Source of the DNA: Novosphingobium decolorationis
Lineage (GTDB): Bacteria; Pseudomonadota; Alphaproteobacteria; Sphingomonadales; Sphingomonadaceae
DNA: 64,000 bases
Reading direction: 5' to 3'
Assembly (NCBI RefSeq): GCF_018417475.1
Contig: NZ_CP054856.1
Location: 1,326,001-1,390,000, forward strand
Below, piece by piece: positions 53,819-62,768 of this stretch. Position 1 is the stretch's first letter. Every line of letters starts with the position of its first letter. A program made the translations under genes and the position numbers. The notes below the pieces were generated by a model, which ran no database searches, had not been told where the DNA came from, and saw only the letters and a list, made by a program, of their open reading frames with translations.

Positions 53819-54483
53819 CTGCCCTGCTGGTCGCCGCGGTCACCGACATCAAACGCCGCGAGATAGATAACACACTTAATCTGGCCATCGCGCTGGCGGC
53901 CCCGCTGTGGTGGCTGGCGACCGGCCTCGGCTGGTGGGACGTGGGCTTTCAGCTCGCGCTCGCGCTCGTCACCTTCGTGGTGACCTGCGCCCTCTTCGTC
54001 GTGCGCCAGATGGGTGGCGGCGATGTCAAACTTTTAACCGCGCTTGCGCTCTGGTTCGCGCCCGCCCCCTTCCTGCAGCTGGTCGTGCTGATGGCCCTGC
54101 TGGGGGGAGCCGGTTCGGTTGCGATGGCGGCCTGGAACCTCGACCGGCGGCCCGGCGAATCCGTGCGAAGCGCGCTGGCGCTGGGCGCTTCGGCGCTGTG
54201 GGTGGGCGGCGCGCTGGCGGTTCTGATCGCGCTGGCCACCGGACGCCCGCTCCTTTCGAGCGCCGCGCTGCAATCGATTCGCGACGTGCTTCCCGCAGGC
54301 TGGATCATCGCGCTTGTGGTGCTGGCGCTGCTCGGCGGATTCGCGCTCGGCTTCGTGCACCTCGTACAGCGCCAGAAAGCGCGGATGCGCGTGCCTTACG
54401 GGGTCGCCATCGCGCTTGCGGGCATCTGGGTGCTCGCCCAGCAGGCCCTGGCCAGTGCGGCGGTGTCATCCACCGTAAACTAA
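53773..54483 (+). CDS. cpaA: Prepilin peptidase CpaA/TadV-type (A24)
   Basis: Cleaves leader peptides of Flp-type pilins. The 236-residue membrane protein has the two Asp motifs of A24 peptidases: the first in VAAVTDIKRREIDN and the second in the GGGDVKLLTALALWFAP (GxGDxK) motif. About six membrane spans follow. It heads the Cpa/Tad pilus cluster (cpaA-B-C-D-E-tadB-tadC). Its length exceeds minimal CpaA proteins by a C-terminal extra span pair. Its 5' end overlaps the divergent hydrolase frame. Confidence 0.92.
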   Translation: MPGGIFSYALMAALATALLVAAVTDIKRREIDNTLNLAIALAAPLWWLATGLGWWDVGFQLALALVTFVVTCALFVVRQMGGGDVKLLTALALWFAPAPFLQLVVLMALLGGAGSVAMAAWNLDRRPGESVRSALALGASALWVGGALAVLIALATGRPLLSSAALQSIRDVLPAGWIIALVVLALLGGFALGFVHLVQRQKARMRVPYGVAIALAGIWVLAQQALASAAVSSTVN

Positions 54484-54562
54484 TCTCGATTGACCCGATT
54501 TTAACCAATTGTCCCGACAAGGTAACTCACCAAGATCGGATTTTCAGGGGGCTTGAACAGCC

Positions 54563-55582
54563 ATGGATAGAAAGAAGCTGCTGCTGCTGGTCGTTGCGCT
54601 TTTCGTCGCAGCCGGCACCGCATTTGCAGCGCGCTCGATGTTTGCCGGAGCCTCGGCTCCCCAGGCAGAGGCCGTGGCGGTCAAGCCCGCAGGGCCCAAG
54701 GTCCTCGTCGCCCAGCGGGCACTTCCGGTGGGGACCATCCTCACCGCCGATGCGATGTCCTTCCAGGACTGGCCCGCCGAACTCGTGAAGGACGTCTACT
54801 TCCTCGACGGCGAGGCGGACATGGCCAAGCTCCTGGGCACCGTCGTGCGTTACCCGATCACCGCCGGGCAGCCGGTCACCCAGGGTGCGCTCGTCGCGCC
54901 GGGCGACCGCGGCTTCCTCGCCGCCGCGCTCGGCCCGGGCATGCGCGCGGTCACCATCTCGGTTTCGGCCAAGACGGGCGTGGGCGGCTTCGTGTTCCCG
55001 GGCGACCGGGTCGACATGATGCTCACCCAGCAGGTCAAGGGTGAAGGCGAACCGCTCAACACCACCGAGACGATCCTGCGCAACCTGCGCGTGCTCGCCA
55101 CCGACCAGACCACCAACAACGAGGTCGAGGACGGCAAGACCGTGGTCCGCGCCTTCCGCACGGTCACGCTCGAGGTCACCCCGCGCATCGCCGAGAAGAT
55201 CTCGGTGGCCGAGGAAATCGGCGCGCTCAGCCTCTCGCTGCGCTCGATCGCGGACAACCAGGGCGAATTCGAACGCATCCTTGCGAGCGGCGAAGTCGAG
55301 GTGCCCGAGGGCGCCACCAAGGAGCAGGAGGAAACCCTCATGCGCCAGGCCATGACCCGCCCGATCGAGGGCAACACCACTTACGTCACCGGCGGCGACG
55401 TCTCGCGCTTCCAGCGCACGAGCCGTCCCGCGCCGTCCGGCTCGGGCTCGGGCTCGGGCCCGATGATGTCCGCGCCGCAGATGGCCGGCGGTTCGCCCGC
55501 CGCCGCGCCCCAGGGCTATTCCGGCCCCGTGGTGCGCGTCACCCGCGGCAAGGTCACCACCGCCGAACCGGCCGGGAAGTAA
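54563..55582 (+). CDS. cpaB: Flp pilus assembly protein CpaB/RcpC
   Basis: The 339-residue periplasmic protein is anchored by an N-terminal span (LLLLVVALFVAAGTAFAARS) and has a SAF domain (VLVAQRALPVGTILTADAMS) and the RcpC/CpaB core (VSAKTGVGGFVFPGDRVDMM, then ETILRNLRVLATDQTT). It stabilises the secretin and links to the outer parts of the Tad machine. The C-terminus is a Gly/Ser/Pro-rich tail (SGSGSGPMMS). It is 79 bases after cpaA and 5 bases before cpaC. Confidence 0.95.
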   Translation: MDRKKLLLLVVALFVAAGTAFAARSMFAGASAPQAEAVAVKPAGPKVLVAQRALPVGTILTADAMSFQDWPAELVKDVYFLDGEADMAKLLGTVVRYPITAGQPVTQGALVAPGDRGFLAAALGPGMRAVTISVSAKTGVGGFVFPGDRVDMMLTQQVKGEGEPLNTTETILRNLRVLATDQTTNNEVEDGKTVVRAFRTVTLEVTPRIAEKISVAEEIGALSLSLRSIADNQGEFERILASGEVEVPEGATKEQEETLMRQAMTRPIEGNTTYVTGGDVSRFQRTSRPAPSGSGSGSGPMMSAPQMAGGSPAAAPQGYSGPVVRVTRGKVTTAEPAGK

Positions 55583-55587
55583 GCACC

Positions 55588-57252
55588 ATGACCGCACGCA
55601 CATTCCGCAAGTCCGCGCGTCCCGCCGACGCCGGCCACCCGGCAACCGCAAAGGGCACAGCCATGAAGCGCCGCCTCTTCCCCTCCCTGCTCCGCGCCAC
55701 CTGCCTGGTCGCCCCGCTGGCCACCCTCGGCGCGCTCGCACCGCTCGCCCCGGCCGCGGCCCAGTCGATCTCGACGCCCGCGCAGGACATCGCCCTCTCG
55801 ATCGGCAACGGCCAGCTCGTCACCGTTCCGGGCACGATGGCCGACGTCTTCGTCGCCAACGAGGCGATCGCCGACGTCCAGGTCAAGTCGACCAACCAGC
55901 TCTACGTCTTCGGCAAGGGCGGCGGGACGACCACGGTCTACGCCAGCAACCGCGCAGGCCAGGTCATCTGGTCGGCCAACGTGCGCGTCGGCTCGAATTT
56001 CGACAGCGTCGATTCGATGCTGCGCCTGGCCATGCCCGAGGCGAAGATCACGGTCTCCTCGATGGGCACCAACACCTTCCTCCTCACCGGCACGATCAAG
56101 TCGCCCGAGGACGCCGCCGAGGCCGAACGCCTGGTCCAGGCCTACGTCGGCAAGGAGGCCAACGTCATCAGCCGCCTGCGCACGGCCACGCCCTTGCAGG
56201 TCAACCTGCAGGTGCGCATCGCCGAAGTCAGCCGCTCGCTGGTCAAGACCATCGGCTCGCGCCTGACGACGATGGATTCAACCGGCGGCTTCAAGTTCGG
56301 CATCGGCCAGAACGCGCCGATCGACAACCAGGGCGTCTTCGCGCCGGGCCGCACCCTCGGGGTCGGCAACATCCCGACCGACAGCGTGATCGACCCGATC
56401 ACGGGCGAACTCACGCAGATTCCGGGCACCGCCGTCAACCAGCTGGGCACCGGCACCACGCTGGGCATGGCCGGACGCCTGTTCGGGCTCGACATTCTGG
56501 GCGCGCTCGACGCAGGTGAGACCGTGGGTCTCGTCACCAGCCTCGCGCAGCCCAACCTGACCGCGCTTTCGGGCGAGACCGCCGAGTTCCTCGCGGGCGG
56601 CGAATTCCCGATCCCGATCAGCCAGGGCCTGGGCGCCACCTCGATCGAGTACAAGAACTACGGCGTCAGCCTCAGCTACACGCCCACCGTGCTCGCCAAC
56701 GGGCGCATCTCGCTGCGCGTGCGCCCCGAGGTCTCGGACCTCTCGAGCCAGGGTTCGGTCACGCTCAACGGCTTCGAGGTCCCTTCGCTGACCACGCGGC
56801 GCACCGAAACCACGGTCGAACTGGGCTCGGGCCAGAGCTTCATGATCGCGGGCCTGCTCAGCAACAACACCTCGAACACGATCACCAAGATGCCCGGCGC
56901 CGGTGATATCCCGATCCTGGGCTCGCTGTTCCGCTCGACCGGCTACAACCGCGGCGAGACCGAGCTTGTCATCGTGATCACGCCGTATCTGGTGAAGCCG
57001 GTCGATCCCTCGCAGATCGTCCTGCCGACCGATGGCTACAGCGCGCCCAACGAACTGCAGCGCCTGCTCGGCAACCAGCAGAGCGACGGTTCGGGCCCCA
57101 CCCAGCGCCCGGGTCCCTCGCGCGGCGCCGCGCCCGCCCCCGCGCCTGGCGTCGACGTCGGCGCGCTGGACGCAACGCCCCAGGCACAGGCGCAGCCGCG
57201 CACGCGCACGGCCGCCGACGACACCGCCAAGCCCGGCTTCACCCTCAAGTGA
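55588..57252 (+). CDS. cpaC: Type II/IV secretin CpaC/RcpA
   Basis: Forms the outer-membrane ring of the Tad pilus. The 554-residue protein has a BON-like/N0 pilus domain (SIGNGQLVTVPGTMADVFVA, LYVFGKGGGTTTVYA), the secretin N1-like part and the C-terminal secretin domain with VGLVTSLAQPNLTALSGETA, EFLAGGEFPIP and GSLFRSTGYNRGETELVIVI. A second ATG at 55663 begins the signal peptide (MKRRLFPSLLRATCLVAPLA); both starts have fair ribosome-binding sites and the later one is functionally attractive. The tail is Pro/Ala/Gly-rich. Confidence 0.95.
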   Translation: MTARTFRKSARPADAGHPATAKGTAMKRRLFPSLLRATCLVAPLATLGALAPLAPAAAQSISTPAQDIALSIGNGQLVTVPGTMADVFVANEAIADVQVKSTNQLYVFGKGGGTTTVYASNRAGQVIWSANVRVGSNFDSVDSMLRLAMPEAKITVSSMGTNTFLLTGTIKSPEDAAEAERLVQAYVGKEANVISRLRTATPLQVNLQVRIAEVSRSLVKTIGSRLTTMDSTGGFKFGIGQNAPIDNQGVFAPGRTLGVGNIPTDSVIDPITGELTQIPGTAVNQLGTGTTLGMAGRLFGLDILGALDAGETVGLVTSLAQPNLTALSGETAEFLAGGEFPIPISQGLGATSIEYKNYGVSLSYTPTVLANGRISLRVRPEVSDLSSQGSVTLNGFEVPSLTTRRTETTVELGSGQSFMIAGLLSNNTSNTITKMPGAGDIPILGSLFRSTGYNRGETELVIVITPYLVKPVDPSQIVLPTDGYSAPNELQRLLGNQQSDGSGPTQRPGPSRGAAPAPAPGVDVGALDATPQAQAQPRTRTAADDTAKPGFTLK

Positions 57253-57935
57253 GAGAGCTGACCACCATGCGCATGCCTTTTGCCACCCGCGCGCGTCCGC
57301 TTGCCGCCGGCGCCCTCGTTCTCGCTCTTGCCCCCGCACTCGCCGGGTGCATGGGCGGCATCCCCACCAACCGCACGATGTATTCCGAGCACCAGCCCGT
57401 GGTGCAGCAGGTCAACTACACGCTCGACCTCAATGCCGACGGCGGCGGCCTCGCCTATGGCGAAGCCCAGCGTCTGTCCGGCTGGCTCGATGCGATGGAC
57501 CTGAAGTACGGCGACAAGCTCTACGTCGATGACCCGGCCACCAGCGCCGCCGCGCGCCAGGCGATTGCCGTGCTCGCCGAGCGCCGCGGCATCCTCATGG
57601 CCGAGGGCGCCCCGATCACCGAGGGCTACATCCAGCCCGGCACGCTGCGCGTGGTCATCGCGCGCATGCAGGCCTCGGTGCCCAGCTGCCCGTCGTGGAA
57701 GAGCAATTCCGACTTCAACCCGGGCAACGGCCTCTCCAGTAACTACGGCTGCGCCACCAATTCCAACCTTGCCGCCATGGTCGCCGATCCCGAGGATCTG
57801 CTGCATGGCGCCGAGGGCGATGGAGAGACCAACGCGATGACCTCGACCAAGGCGATCCAGGCCTACCGCGAGGCCGCCCCCACCGGCAACGGCAACACCG
57901 TGACCACAGCCAGCACCACGACGGGAGCCCAGTGA
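57249..57935 (+). CDS. cpaD: Pilus assembly lipoprotein CpaD
   Basis: The 228-residue protein has a lipoprotein signal with lipobox ALAGC and the CpaD domain (QQVNYTLDLNADGGGLAYGE, PGTLRVVIARMQASVPSCPS, SNYGCATNSNLAAMVADPED). CpaD is an outer-membrane lipoprotein thought to assist the secretin. The frame overlaps the cpaC stop at GTG 57249; ATG 57267 is the likely real start. The TGATG at its end couples it to cpaE. Confidence 0.94.
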   Translation: MRELTTMRMPFATRARPLAAGALVLALAPALAGCMGGIPTNRTMYSEHQPVVQQVNYTLDLNADGGGLAYGEAQRLSGWLDAMDLKYGDKLYVDDPATSAAARQAIAVLAERRGILMAEGAPITEGYIQPGTLRVVIARMQASVPSCPSWKSNSDFNPGNGLSSNYGCATNSNLAAMVADPEDLLHGAEGDGETNAMTSTKAIQAYREAAPTGNGNTVTTASTTTGAQ

Positions 57936-59218
57936 TGAACGCACCCTGGAAATCGGGAGGCGGCAATGGCCGCGACCAGTTCGCCGCCTACCTGTGCGAC
58001 GAGGCCTCGCTTGACGTGATCCGTCCGATTGCGATGGAAATGGGCTGGCAGCCCGAGAAGTGCAACAAGGGTGGCCTGCGTAACGCCATCCAGTCGCTCT
58101 CGATCACCGCCTCGCCCAACATCCTGATGGTCGACCTGTCGGAAAGCGGCGATCCGCTCAGCGACATCAACGCGCTCGCCGAAGTGTGCGAGCCGGGTAC
58201 GATCGTGATCTCGGTCGGCCAGGTCAACGATGTGCGCCTCTACCGCGACCTCATCGCCAGCGGCATCCACGACTACCTGCTGAAGCCGCTCTCGCCCGCC
58301 CAGGTGCGCGATTCGCTGGCCCAGGCCCAGGCGGTCTACGCCGCGCCCAAGAGCCATGACGGCGCGGGCGCGGGGCAGCACGTCTCGACCGCGGTGATCG
58401 GCACGCGCGGGGGCGTAGGTGCCTCGACCATCGCCACCTCGCTGGCCTGGCTGCTGAGCGCGGACAACAAGCTGCCGACCGCACTGCTCGATCTCGACAT
58501 CCACTTCGGGACCGGCGCGCTCTGCTTGGACCTCGAACCGGGCCGCGGCCTCACCGACGCGATCGAGAGCCCGAGCCGTATCGACGGCCTGTTCATCGAA
58601 CGCGCCATGATCCGCGCCAACGACAATCTCGCGATCCTCTCGGCCGAGGCCCCGATCTCGAGCCCGCTGATGACCGACGGCGCGGCCTTCCTCCAGCTCG
58701 AGGAGGAATTCCGCGAGGCATTCGAGGCCACCGTCATCGACATGCCGCGCAACATGCTCATCAACTTCCCGCAGCTGGTGAACGATGTGAACGTGGTCGT
58801 GCTGGTGACCGAGTACACGCTGGCCTCGGCGCGCGATTCGATCCGCATCCTCTCCTGGCTGCGCACCAACGCCCCCCAGGCGCGCGTGATCGTGGTGGCC
58901 AACAAGGTCCAGTCCGCGGTCAGCGAGATCGGCAAGGCCGACTTCGAGGCCTCGATCGAGGCCAAGGTCGCGCTCACCATCCCCTACGACGCCAAGGCCG
59001 CCGCGCTCGCGGCGAAGCTGGGGCAGACCTTCGCTGATGCCAACCGCACCACCAAGGCGGGCTCCGCGATGCGCGATCTCTCGCAGCTCATTCTCGAAGG
59101 CCGCGACGACGTCCAGGACGCGGGCGAGGGCAAGAAGGCCTCGCTCTTCGACAAGCTCGATCTCAAGTCGTTCATGTCGGGCATGGGCACCAAGAAGGCG
59201 AGCGCGCAGGCGCAGTGA
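57935..59218 (+). CDS. cpaE: CpaE-type ParA/MinD-like ATPase of the Tad pilus
   Basis: The 427-residue protein has an N-terminal receiver-like domain without a clear phospho-acceptor (ILMVDLSESGDPLSDINALA keeps an Asp, VGQVNDVRLYRDLIASGIHD) and a C-terminal ParA/MinD-like ATPase with deviant Walker A GTRGGVGASTIATSLAW and VNVVVLVTEYTLASARDSIR. CpaE directs pilus assembly to the cell pole. Start ATG 57935 overlaps cpaD by TGATG. In almost all Tad loci it is followed by cpaF; here the next gene is tadB after 82 bases. Confidence 0.95.
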   Translation: MNAPWKSGGGNGRDQFAAYLCDEASLDVIRPIAMEMGWQPEKCNKGGLRNAIQSLSITASPNILMVDLSESGDPLSDINALAEVCEPGTIVISVGQVNDVRLYRDLIASGIHDYLLKPLSPAQVRDSLAQAQAVYAAPKSHDGAGAGQHVSTAVIGTRGGVGASTIATSLAWLLSADNKLPTALLDLDIHFGTGALCLDLEPGRGLTDAIESPSRIDGLFIERAMIRANDNLAILSAEAPISSPLMTDGAAFLQLEEEFREAFEATVIDMPRNMLINFPQLVNDVNVVVLVTEYTLASARDSIRILSWLRTNAPQARVIVVANKVQSAVSEIGKADFEASIEAKVALTIPYDAKAAALAAKLGQTFADANRTTKAGSAMRDLSQLILEGRDDVQDAGEGKKASLFDKLDLKSFMSGMGTKKASAQAQ

Positions 59219-59231
59219 TGCACCGGCTTAC

Positions 59232-59258
59232 GGGGACGCGGCGCACGCACGCGTCCCC
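59232..59258 (+). terminator. Hairpin in the cpaE-tadB gap
   Basis: GGGGACGCG (59232-59240) pairs with CGCGTCCCC (59250-59258) around a 9-base loop. It lies in the only sizeable gap of the pilus operon, exactly where cpaF would be expected, so it could be a partial terminator or an RNA-stability element. Confidence 0.6.
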
Positions 59259-59300
59259 TGTCGCAACGACGACGCAGTGACGTAAAGGACCGCAAAGGCG

Positions 59301-60272
59301 ATGAACCCTCTCCAGCTCATCCTGTTCGCAGGCGGCCTCATGGGCGTGATGGTGCTTGTCTACCTGGCCTTCTCGGGCCCCTCGCCGAGCAAGGAGGGCG
59401 CGCGCCGCCTGAAGGCCGTGCGTTTCCGCCACTCGCAGAGCACGAATGACCGGGTCGAGGCGCAGATGCGCAAGGCCGTCGCCGCGCGGCGCCCCAAGAT
59501 GCACCGTATCGCCGGCTCGGGCTCGCAGCTCGAGGCGCTTGACCTGCGGCTGATGCGTTCGGGCCTGTCGTGGACCTTGTCGCAGTACCTCTACGGCTCG
59601 CTGGGCATTGCCGTGACGGTGACGCTGCTCCTCTACCTCAAGACCGGCGCGGCGCTGCTGGCGCTGGGCATCGGCCTGTTCGCGGGCGCGGGCATTCCGC
59701 ACGTCGTCCTGAACATGATGATCAACAAGCGCACCAACAACTTCATCACCAAGTTTCCCGACGCCATCGAACTCCTGGTGCGCGGCCTGCGCTCAGGGCT
59801 TCCCGTCACCGAGACCCTCACCGTCGTGGCCAAGGAAGTCCCCGGCCCGGTCGGTCAGGAGTTCAAGCTCATCACCGAACGCATCAAGATCGGCAAGACC
59901 ATGGAGGATGCCCTCCAGGAAACCGCCGACCGTCTCTCCATCCCGGAATTCAACTTCTTCTGCATCACCCTCGCGATCCAGCGCGAGACCGGCGGCAACC
60001 TCGCCGAGACGCTGGCCAACCTGGCCGACGTGCTGCGCAAGCGCGCGCAGATGAAGCTCAAGATTCGCGCCATGAGCTCGGAATCGAAGGCCTCGGCCTA
60101 CATCGTGGGCGCCCTGCCCTTCCTCGTCTTCGGCATGATCTGGATGGTCAACCCGAGCTACGTCGGCGAATTCTTCATCGACGAGCGGCTGATGGTCGCG
60201 GGCATGGGCGGCGCGGTCTGGATGGGGATCGGCGCCTTCATCATGGCCAAGATGGTCAGCTTCGAGATCTGA
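59301..60272 (+). CDS. tadB: Tad pilus inner-membrane platform protein TadB
   Basis: The 323-residue protein is a T2SSF/GspF-domain membrane protein: N-terminal span (LILFAGGLMGVMVLVYLAF), LSWTLSQYLYGSLGIAVTV, then the cytoplasmic F-domain FPDAIELLVRGLRSGLPVTE with TLTVVAKEVPGPVGQEF and TGGNLAETLANLADVLRKR, and C-terminal spans. TadB and TadC form the platform on which the CpaF ATPase acts. A ribosome-binding AAAGG precedes ATG 59301. Confidence 0.95.
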   Translation: MNPLQLILFAGGLMGVMVLVYLAFSGPSPSKEGARRLKAVRFRHSQSTNDRVEAQMRKAVAARRPKMHRIAGSGSQLEALDLRLMRSGLSWTLSQYLYGSLGIAVTVTLLLYLKTGAALLALGIGLFAGAGIPHVVLNMMINKRTNNFITKFPDAIELLVRGLRSGLPVTETLTVVAKEVPGPVGQEFKLITERIKIGKTMEDALQETADRLSIPEFNFFCITLAIQRETGGNLAETLANLADVLRKRAQMKLKIRAMSSESKASAYIVGALPFLVFGMIWMVNPSYVGEFFIDERLMVAGMGGAVWMGIGAFIMAKMVSFEI

Positions 60273-60288
60273 GCGAGGAACACGACCC

Positions 60289-61284
60289 ATGCTCGAGCAA
60301 CCCACCGGCCCTACCATCCTGGGCTTTGACGTCATCCTCGTCGGCACCTTCCTCGCGATGATCGCGGCGATGGCGACGATGTACGCGATCTACACCGCGC
60401 TCACCGTGCGCGATCCCATGGCCAAGCGCGTGCGGGCCCTCAACGCCCGCCGCGAACAGCTCAAGGCCGGCATCAGCACCGGCGCGCGCAAGCGCCAGAG
60501 CCTCGTCAAGCGCAACGAGGCGACCGACAAGATGGGCCGGATCCTGGCCAGCCTGAAGGTCCTGCAGGGCAGCCAGCTCAAGGAGATCCAGCAGAAGCTC
60601 GCCCATGCGGGCATCCGCGACAAGCAGTGGGCCGTCGCCGTCGTGTTCGGACGCCTGGTCCTGCCGATCCTGCTCGGCGGCACCGCCGCGATCGTCATCT
60701 ACGGCATCGACTACTTCCCCGACTGGAGCAGCTTCAAGCGCTTTGGCGGCTTTGCCGCGATGCTGCTGGCGGGCTACAAGGGCCCGGACCTGTTCATCCA
60801 GAACATTGCCACCAAGCGCACCGACGCGATCCGCAAGGGCCTTCCCGACGCGCTCGACCTGCTCGTCATCTGCGCCGAAGCCGGCCTCACCGTCGACGCC
60901 GCCTTCGACCGCGTCGCGCGCGAACTGGGGCGCGCCTACCCGGAACTGGGCGATGAATTCTCGCTCACCTCGATCGAGCTCTCGTTCCTGACCGAACGCC
61001 GCCAGGCCTTCGAGAACCTCGCCTGGCGCGTCAATCTCGACGCGGTGAAGGGCGTGGTGACGACGATGATCCAGACCGAACGCTACGGCACCCCGCTCGC
61101 CTCGGCGCTGCGCGTGCTCTCGGCCGAATTCCGCAACGAGCGCATGATGCGCGCCGAGGAAAAGGCCGCGCGCCTGCCCGCGATCATGACCGTGCCGCTG
61201 ATCCTGTTCATCCTGCCCACGCTCTTCGTGGTCATCCTGGGCCCCGCGGCCTGCTCGATCGCCGACGCCTTCGGCGGCGACTAG
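60289..61284 (+). CDS. tadC: Tad pilus inner-membrane platform protein TadC
   Basis: The 331-residue partner of TadB, also T2SSF-like: spans at the N-terminus (VILVGTFLAMIAAMATMYAI), the cytoplasmic domain with RKGLPDALDLLVICAEAGLT and VDAAFDRVARELG, the RYGTPLASALRVLSAEFR segment, and C-terminal span IMTVPLILFILPTLFVVILG. It begins 16 bases after tadB and is the last gene before a strong terminator. Confidence 0.95.
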   Translation: MLEQPTGPTILGFDVILVGTFLAMIAAMATMYAIYTALTVRDPMAKRVRALNARREQLKAGISTGARKRQSLVKRNEATDKMGRILASLKVLQGSQLKEIQQKLAHAGIRDKQWAVAVVFGRLVLPILLGGTAAIVIYGIDYFPDWSSFKRFGGFAAMLLAGYKGPDLFIQNIATKRTDAIRKGLPDALDLLVICAEAGLTVDAAFDRVARELGRAYPELGDEFSLTSIELSFLTERRQAFENLAWRVNLDAVKGVVTTMIQTERYGTPLASALRVLSAEFRNERMMRAEEKAARLPAIMTVPLILFILPTLFVVILGPAACSIADAFGGD

Positions 61285-61302
61285 AGCGCCCCGCCCGACC
61301 GC

Positions 61303-61349
61303 ACGAAAAAGCCCCCTCCCCGCATTGTGCGTGGAGGGGGCTTTTTCGT
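61303..61349. terminator. Bidirectional Rho-independent terminator after tadC
   Basis: A 17-bp perfect inverted repeat (61303-61319 and 61333-61349) with an A5 run on one side and a T5 run on the other. It ends the pilus operon on the plus strand and the outer-membrane-protein gene on the minus strand. Confidence 0.93.
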
Positions 61350-61375
61350 AGGGATTGCGGCGCGCGGGCGGGCCA

Positions 61376-62734
61376 TCAGAACAGGAAGTAGATGTCCCCA
61401 TAGCCGTAATGGGTGTCGCCCCGCTCCTGCACGTTGGGCGCACGCTTCAGGAACGCGCCCTTGTCGAGCCAGGCCGCGCCGAGATCGACCTTGATGCGCT
61501 TGGGGATGAGCCAGTAGCGCACGCGGGCCTGCACCTGGCTCCCGCCATCGCGCCCACTGGCACCGCTCGCATCGCGAATGCCGGTAAAGGCAAAGGCATC
61601 GTCCCGCGAATCCAGCCACAAGCGGCGCCAGTCGACGAAGGCATCGAAACGCCTGGACGGCGCGATCTGTGCCCGCACGCCCAGACTGCGGACATTGCTG
61701 TAGCCCAGCGGACCATAAAGCGACGTCGGCCCCCAATCGCTCCGGCGCGGGCCATAGAGCGAATCGAAGCGTTCGTGGCGCGCTGTTCCCGCCTTGTCCC
61801 CGCTCGCCATGTCGGCCTGGAGCGAGAGCCGTGCGTCGAGCGATCCGGGCAGCGTATAGCCCGCCTCGGCATGGGCCATGTACGCGCGCACCGGAACGCT
61901 GGGCGCACCATCGTCGCGCGACGTGCGGATCCGCCCCAGCTGGAGCGCGGCTTCCAGTTCGAGATCCCAGCGCCCCGCCTCGGGCACCTGGAGACGTCCT
62001 CCAAAGGTGCGCAAGTGCCGGTTGCGGGTGGCATGCGTGGCATCGTCGCGCTCGTCGAGCAGGAAGGCATAGGCTTCCAGCGCCACAGGTCCCCGCTGCG
62101 CCGCGGCAAAGGCGCCCCAGAAACGCAGGTCGAAGCCCTCGGTATCCACCGACCAGGCGTTCGCAATGACCTCTCCCTTAGTGTCGGGATGGCGCTTGTC
62201 GGGCAGGGTGTAGAAGACGCTCAGGCGCTCCTTCCCCTCAGGGCCCTGCCAGTCGAGGCGCGCGCCGGTAAAGGCGTTGGCCGCGTTGCGCCAGCCCGGA
62301 TCGCCGACAAGCCGCTTGCTCCCGAAATTGAGCACCATGCGCCCGGCCGTCACCGAGACCTGCTCCGAAACGTCCAGTCCCACATAGAGTTGGGGGACCT
62401 GCAACGGGTCGATGTGCGCGGAACTGATTGGCGTATCGAGGTCGATGGCATAGCCGCGCGAATCGCGGATTTCGGCACCGACGCGAAACCGCCCCCGCGT
62501 GTACTTGGCCACGATGCTTGTCCGGATGGTCAGCGCATCGTCCGAGCGCGCGCCCGAACTGCGATAGCCATTGTCGTAGGCCTCGTAACGGACCCGCACA
62601 CTGCCCGACAGGTCGAGGTCCCCCGCCCCCGCAGCCTCCTGCGCCCCGGCCGACGGACTGAAGCCCAGCGCCATTCCGGCGAGGAGCCCGCAGCGCAGGG
62701 CCGCGCGTGTCCGCGCCGTGGAGGGGACATTCAT
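61376..62734 (-). CDS. Alginate-export (AlgE-like) outer-membrane porin
   Basis: The 452-residue protein from ATG 62734 (MNVPSTARTRAALRCGLLAG) has a signal peptide cleaved near GAGA/QEAAG and a long beta-barrel pattern of alternating residues with many aromatic ends: LSGSVRVRYEAYDNGYRSSG, GRFRVGAEIRDSRGYAIDLD, VSVTAGRMVLNFGSKRLVGD, LSVFYTLPDKRHPDT and final GYGDIYFLF, ending in Phe as barrel proteins do. The domain is that of alginate_exp porins, which export or take up polysaccharides or small acids. The frame runs open farther upstream to 62896 but that part overlaps the methyl-accepting protein gene. Confidence 0.9.
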   Translation of the reverse strand: MNVPSTARTRAALRCGLLAGMALGFSPSAGAQEAAGAGDLDLSGSVRVRYEAYDNGYRSSGARSDDALTIRTSIVAKYTRGRFRVGAEIRDSRGYAIDLDTPISSAHIDPLQVPQLYVGLDVSEQVSVTAGRMVLNFGSKRLVGDPGWRNAANAFTGARLDWQGPEGKERLSVFYTLPDKRHPDTKGEVIANAWSVDTEGFDLRFWGAFAAAQRGPVALEAYAFLLDERDDATHATRNRHLRTFGGRLQVPEAGRWDLELEAALQLGRIRTSRDDGAPSVPVRAYMAHAEAGYTLPGSLDARLSLQADMASGDKAGTARHERFDSLYGPRRSDWGPTSLYGPLGYSNVRSLGVRAQIAPSRRFDAFVDWRRLWLDSRDDAFAFTGIRDASGASGRDGGSQVQARVRYWLIPKRIKVDLGAAWLDKGAFLKRAPNVQERGDTHYGYGDIYFLF

Positions 62735-62768
62735 GGCAGACACCTTTCCGCCAATCCCGCGCACGCCT

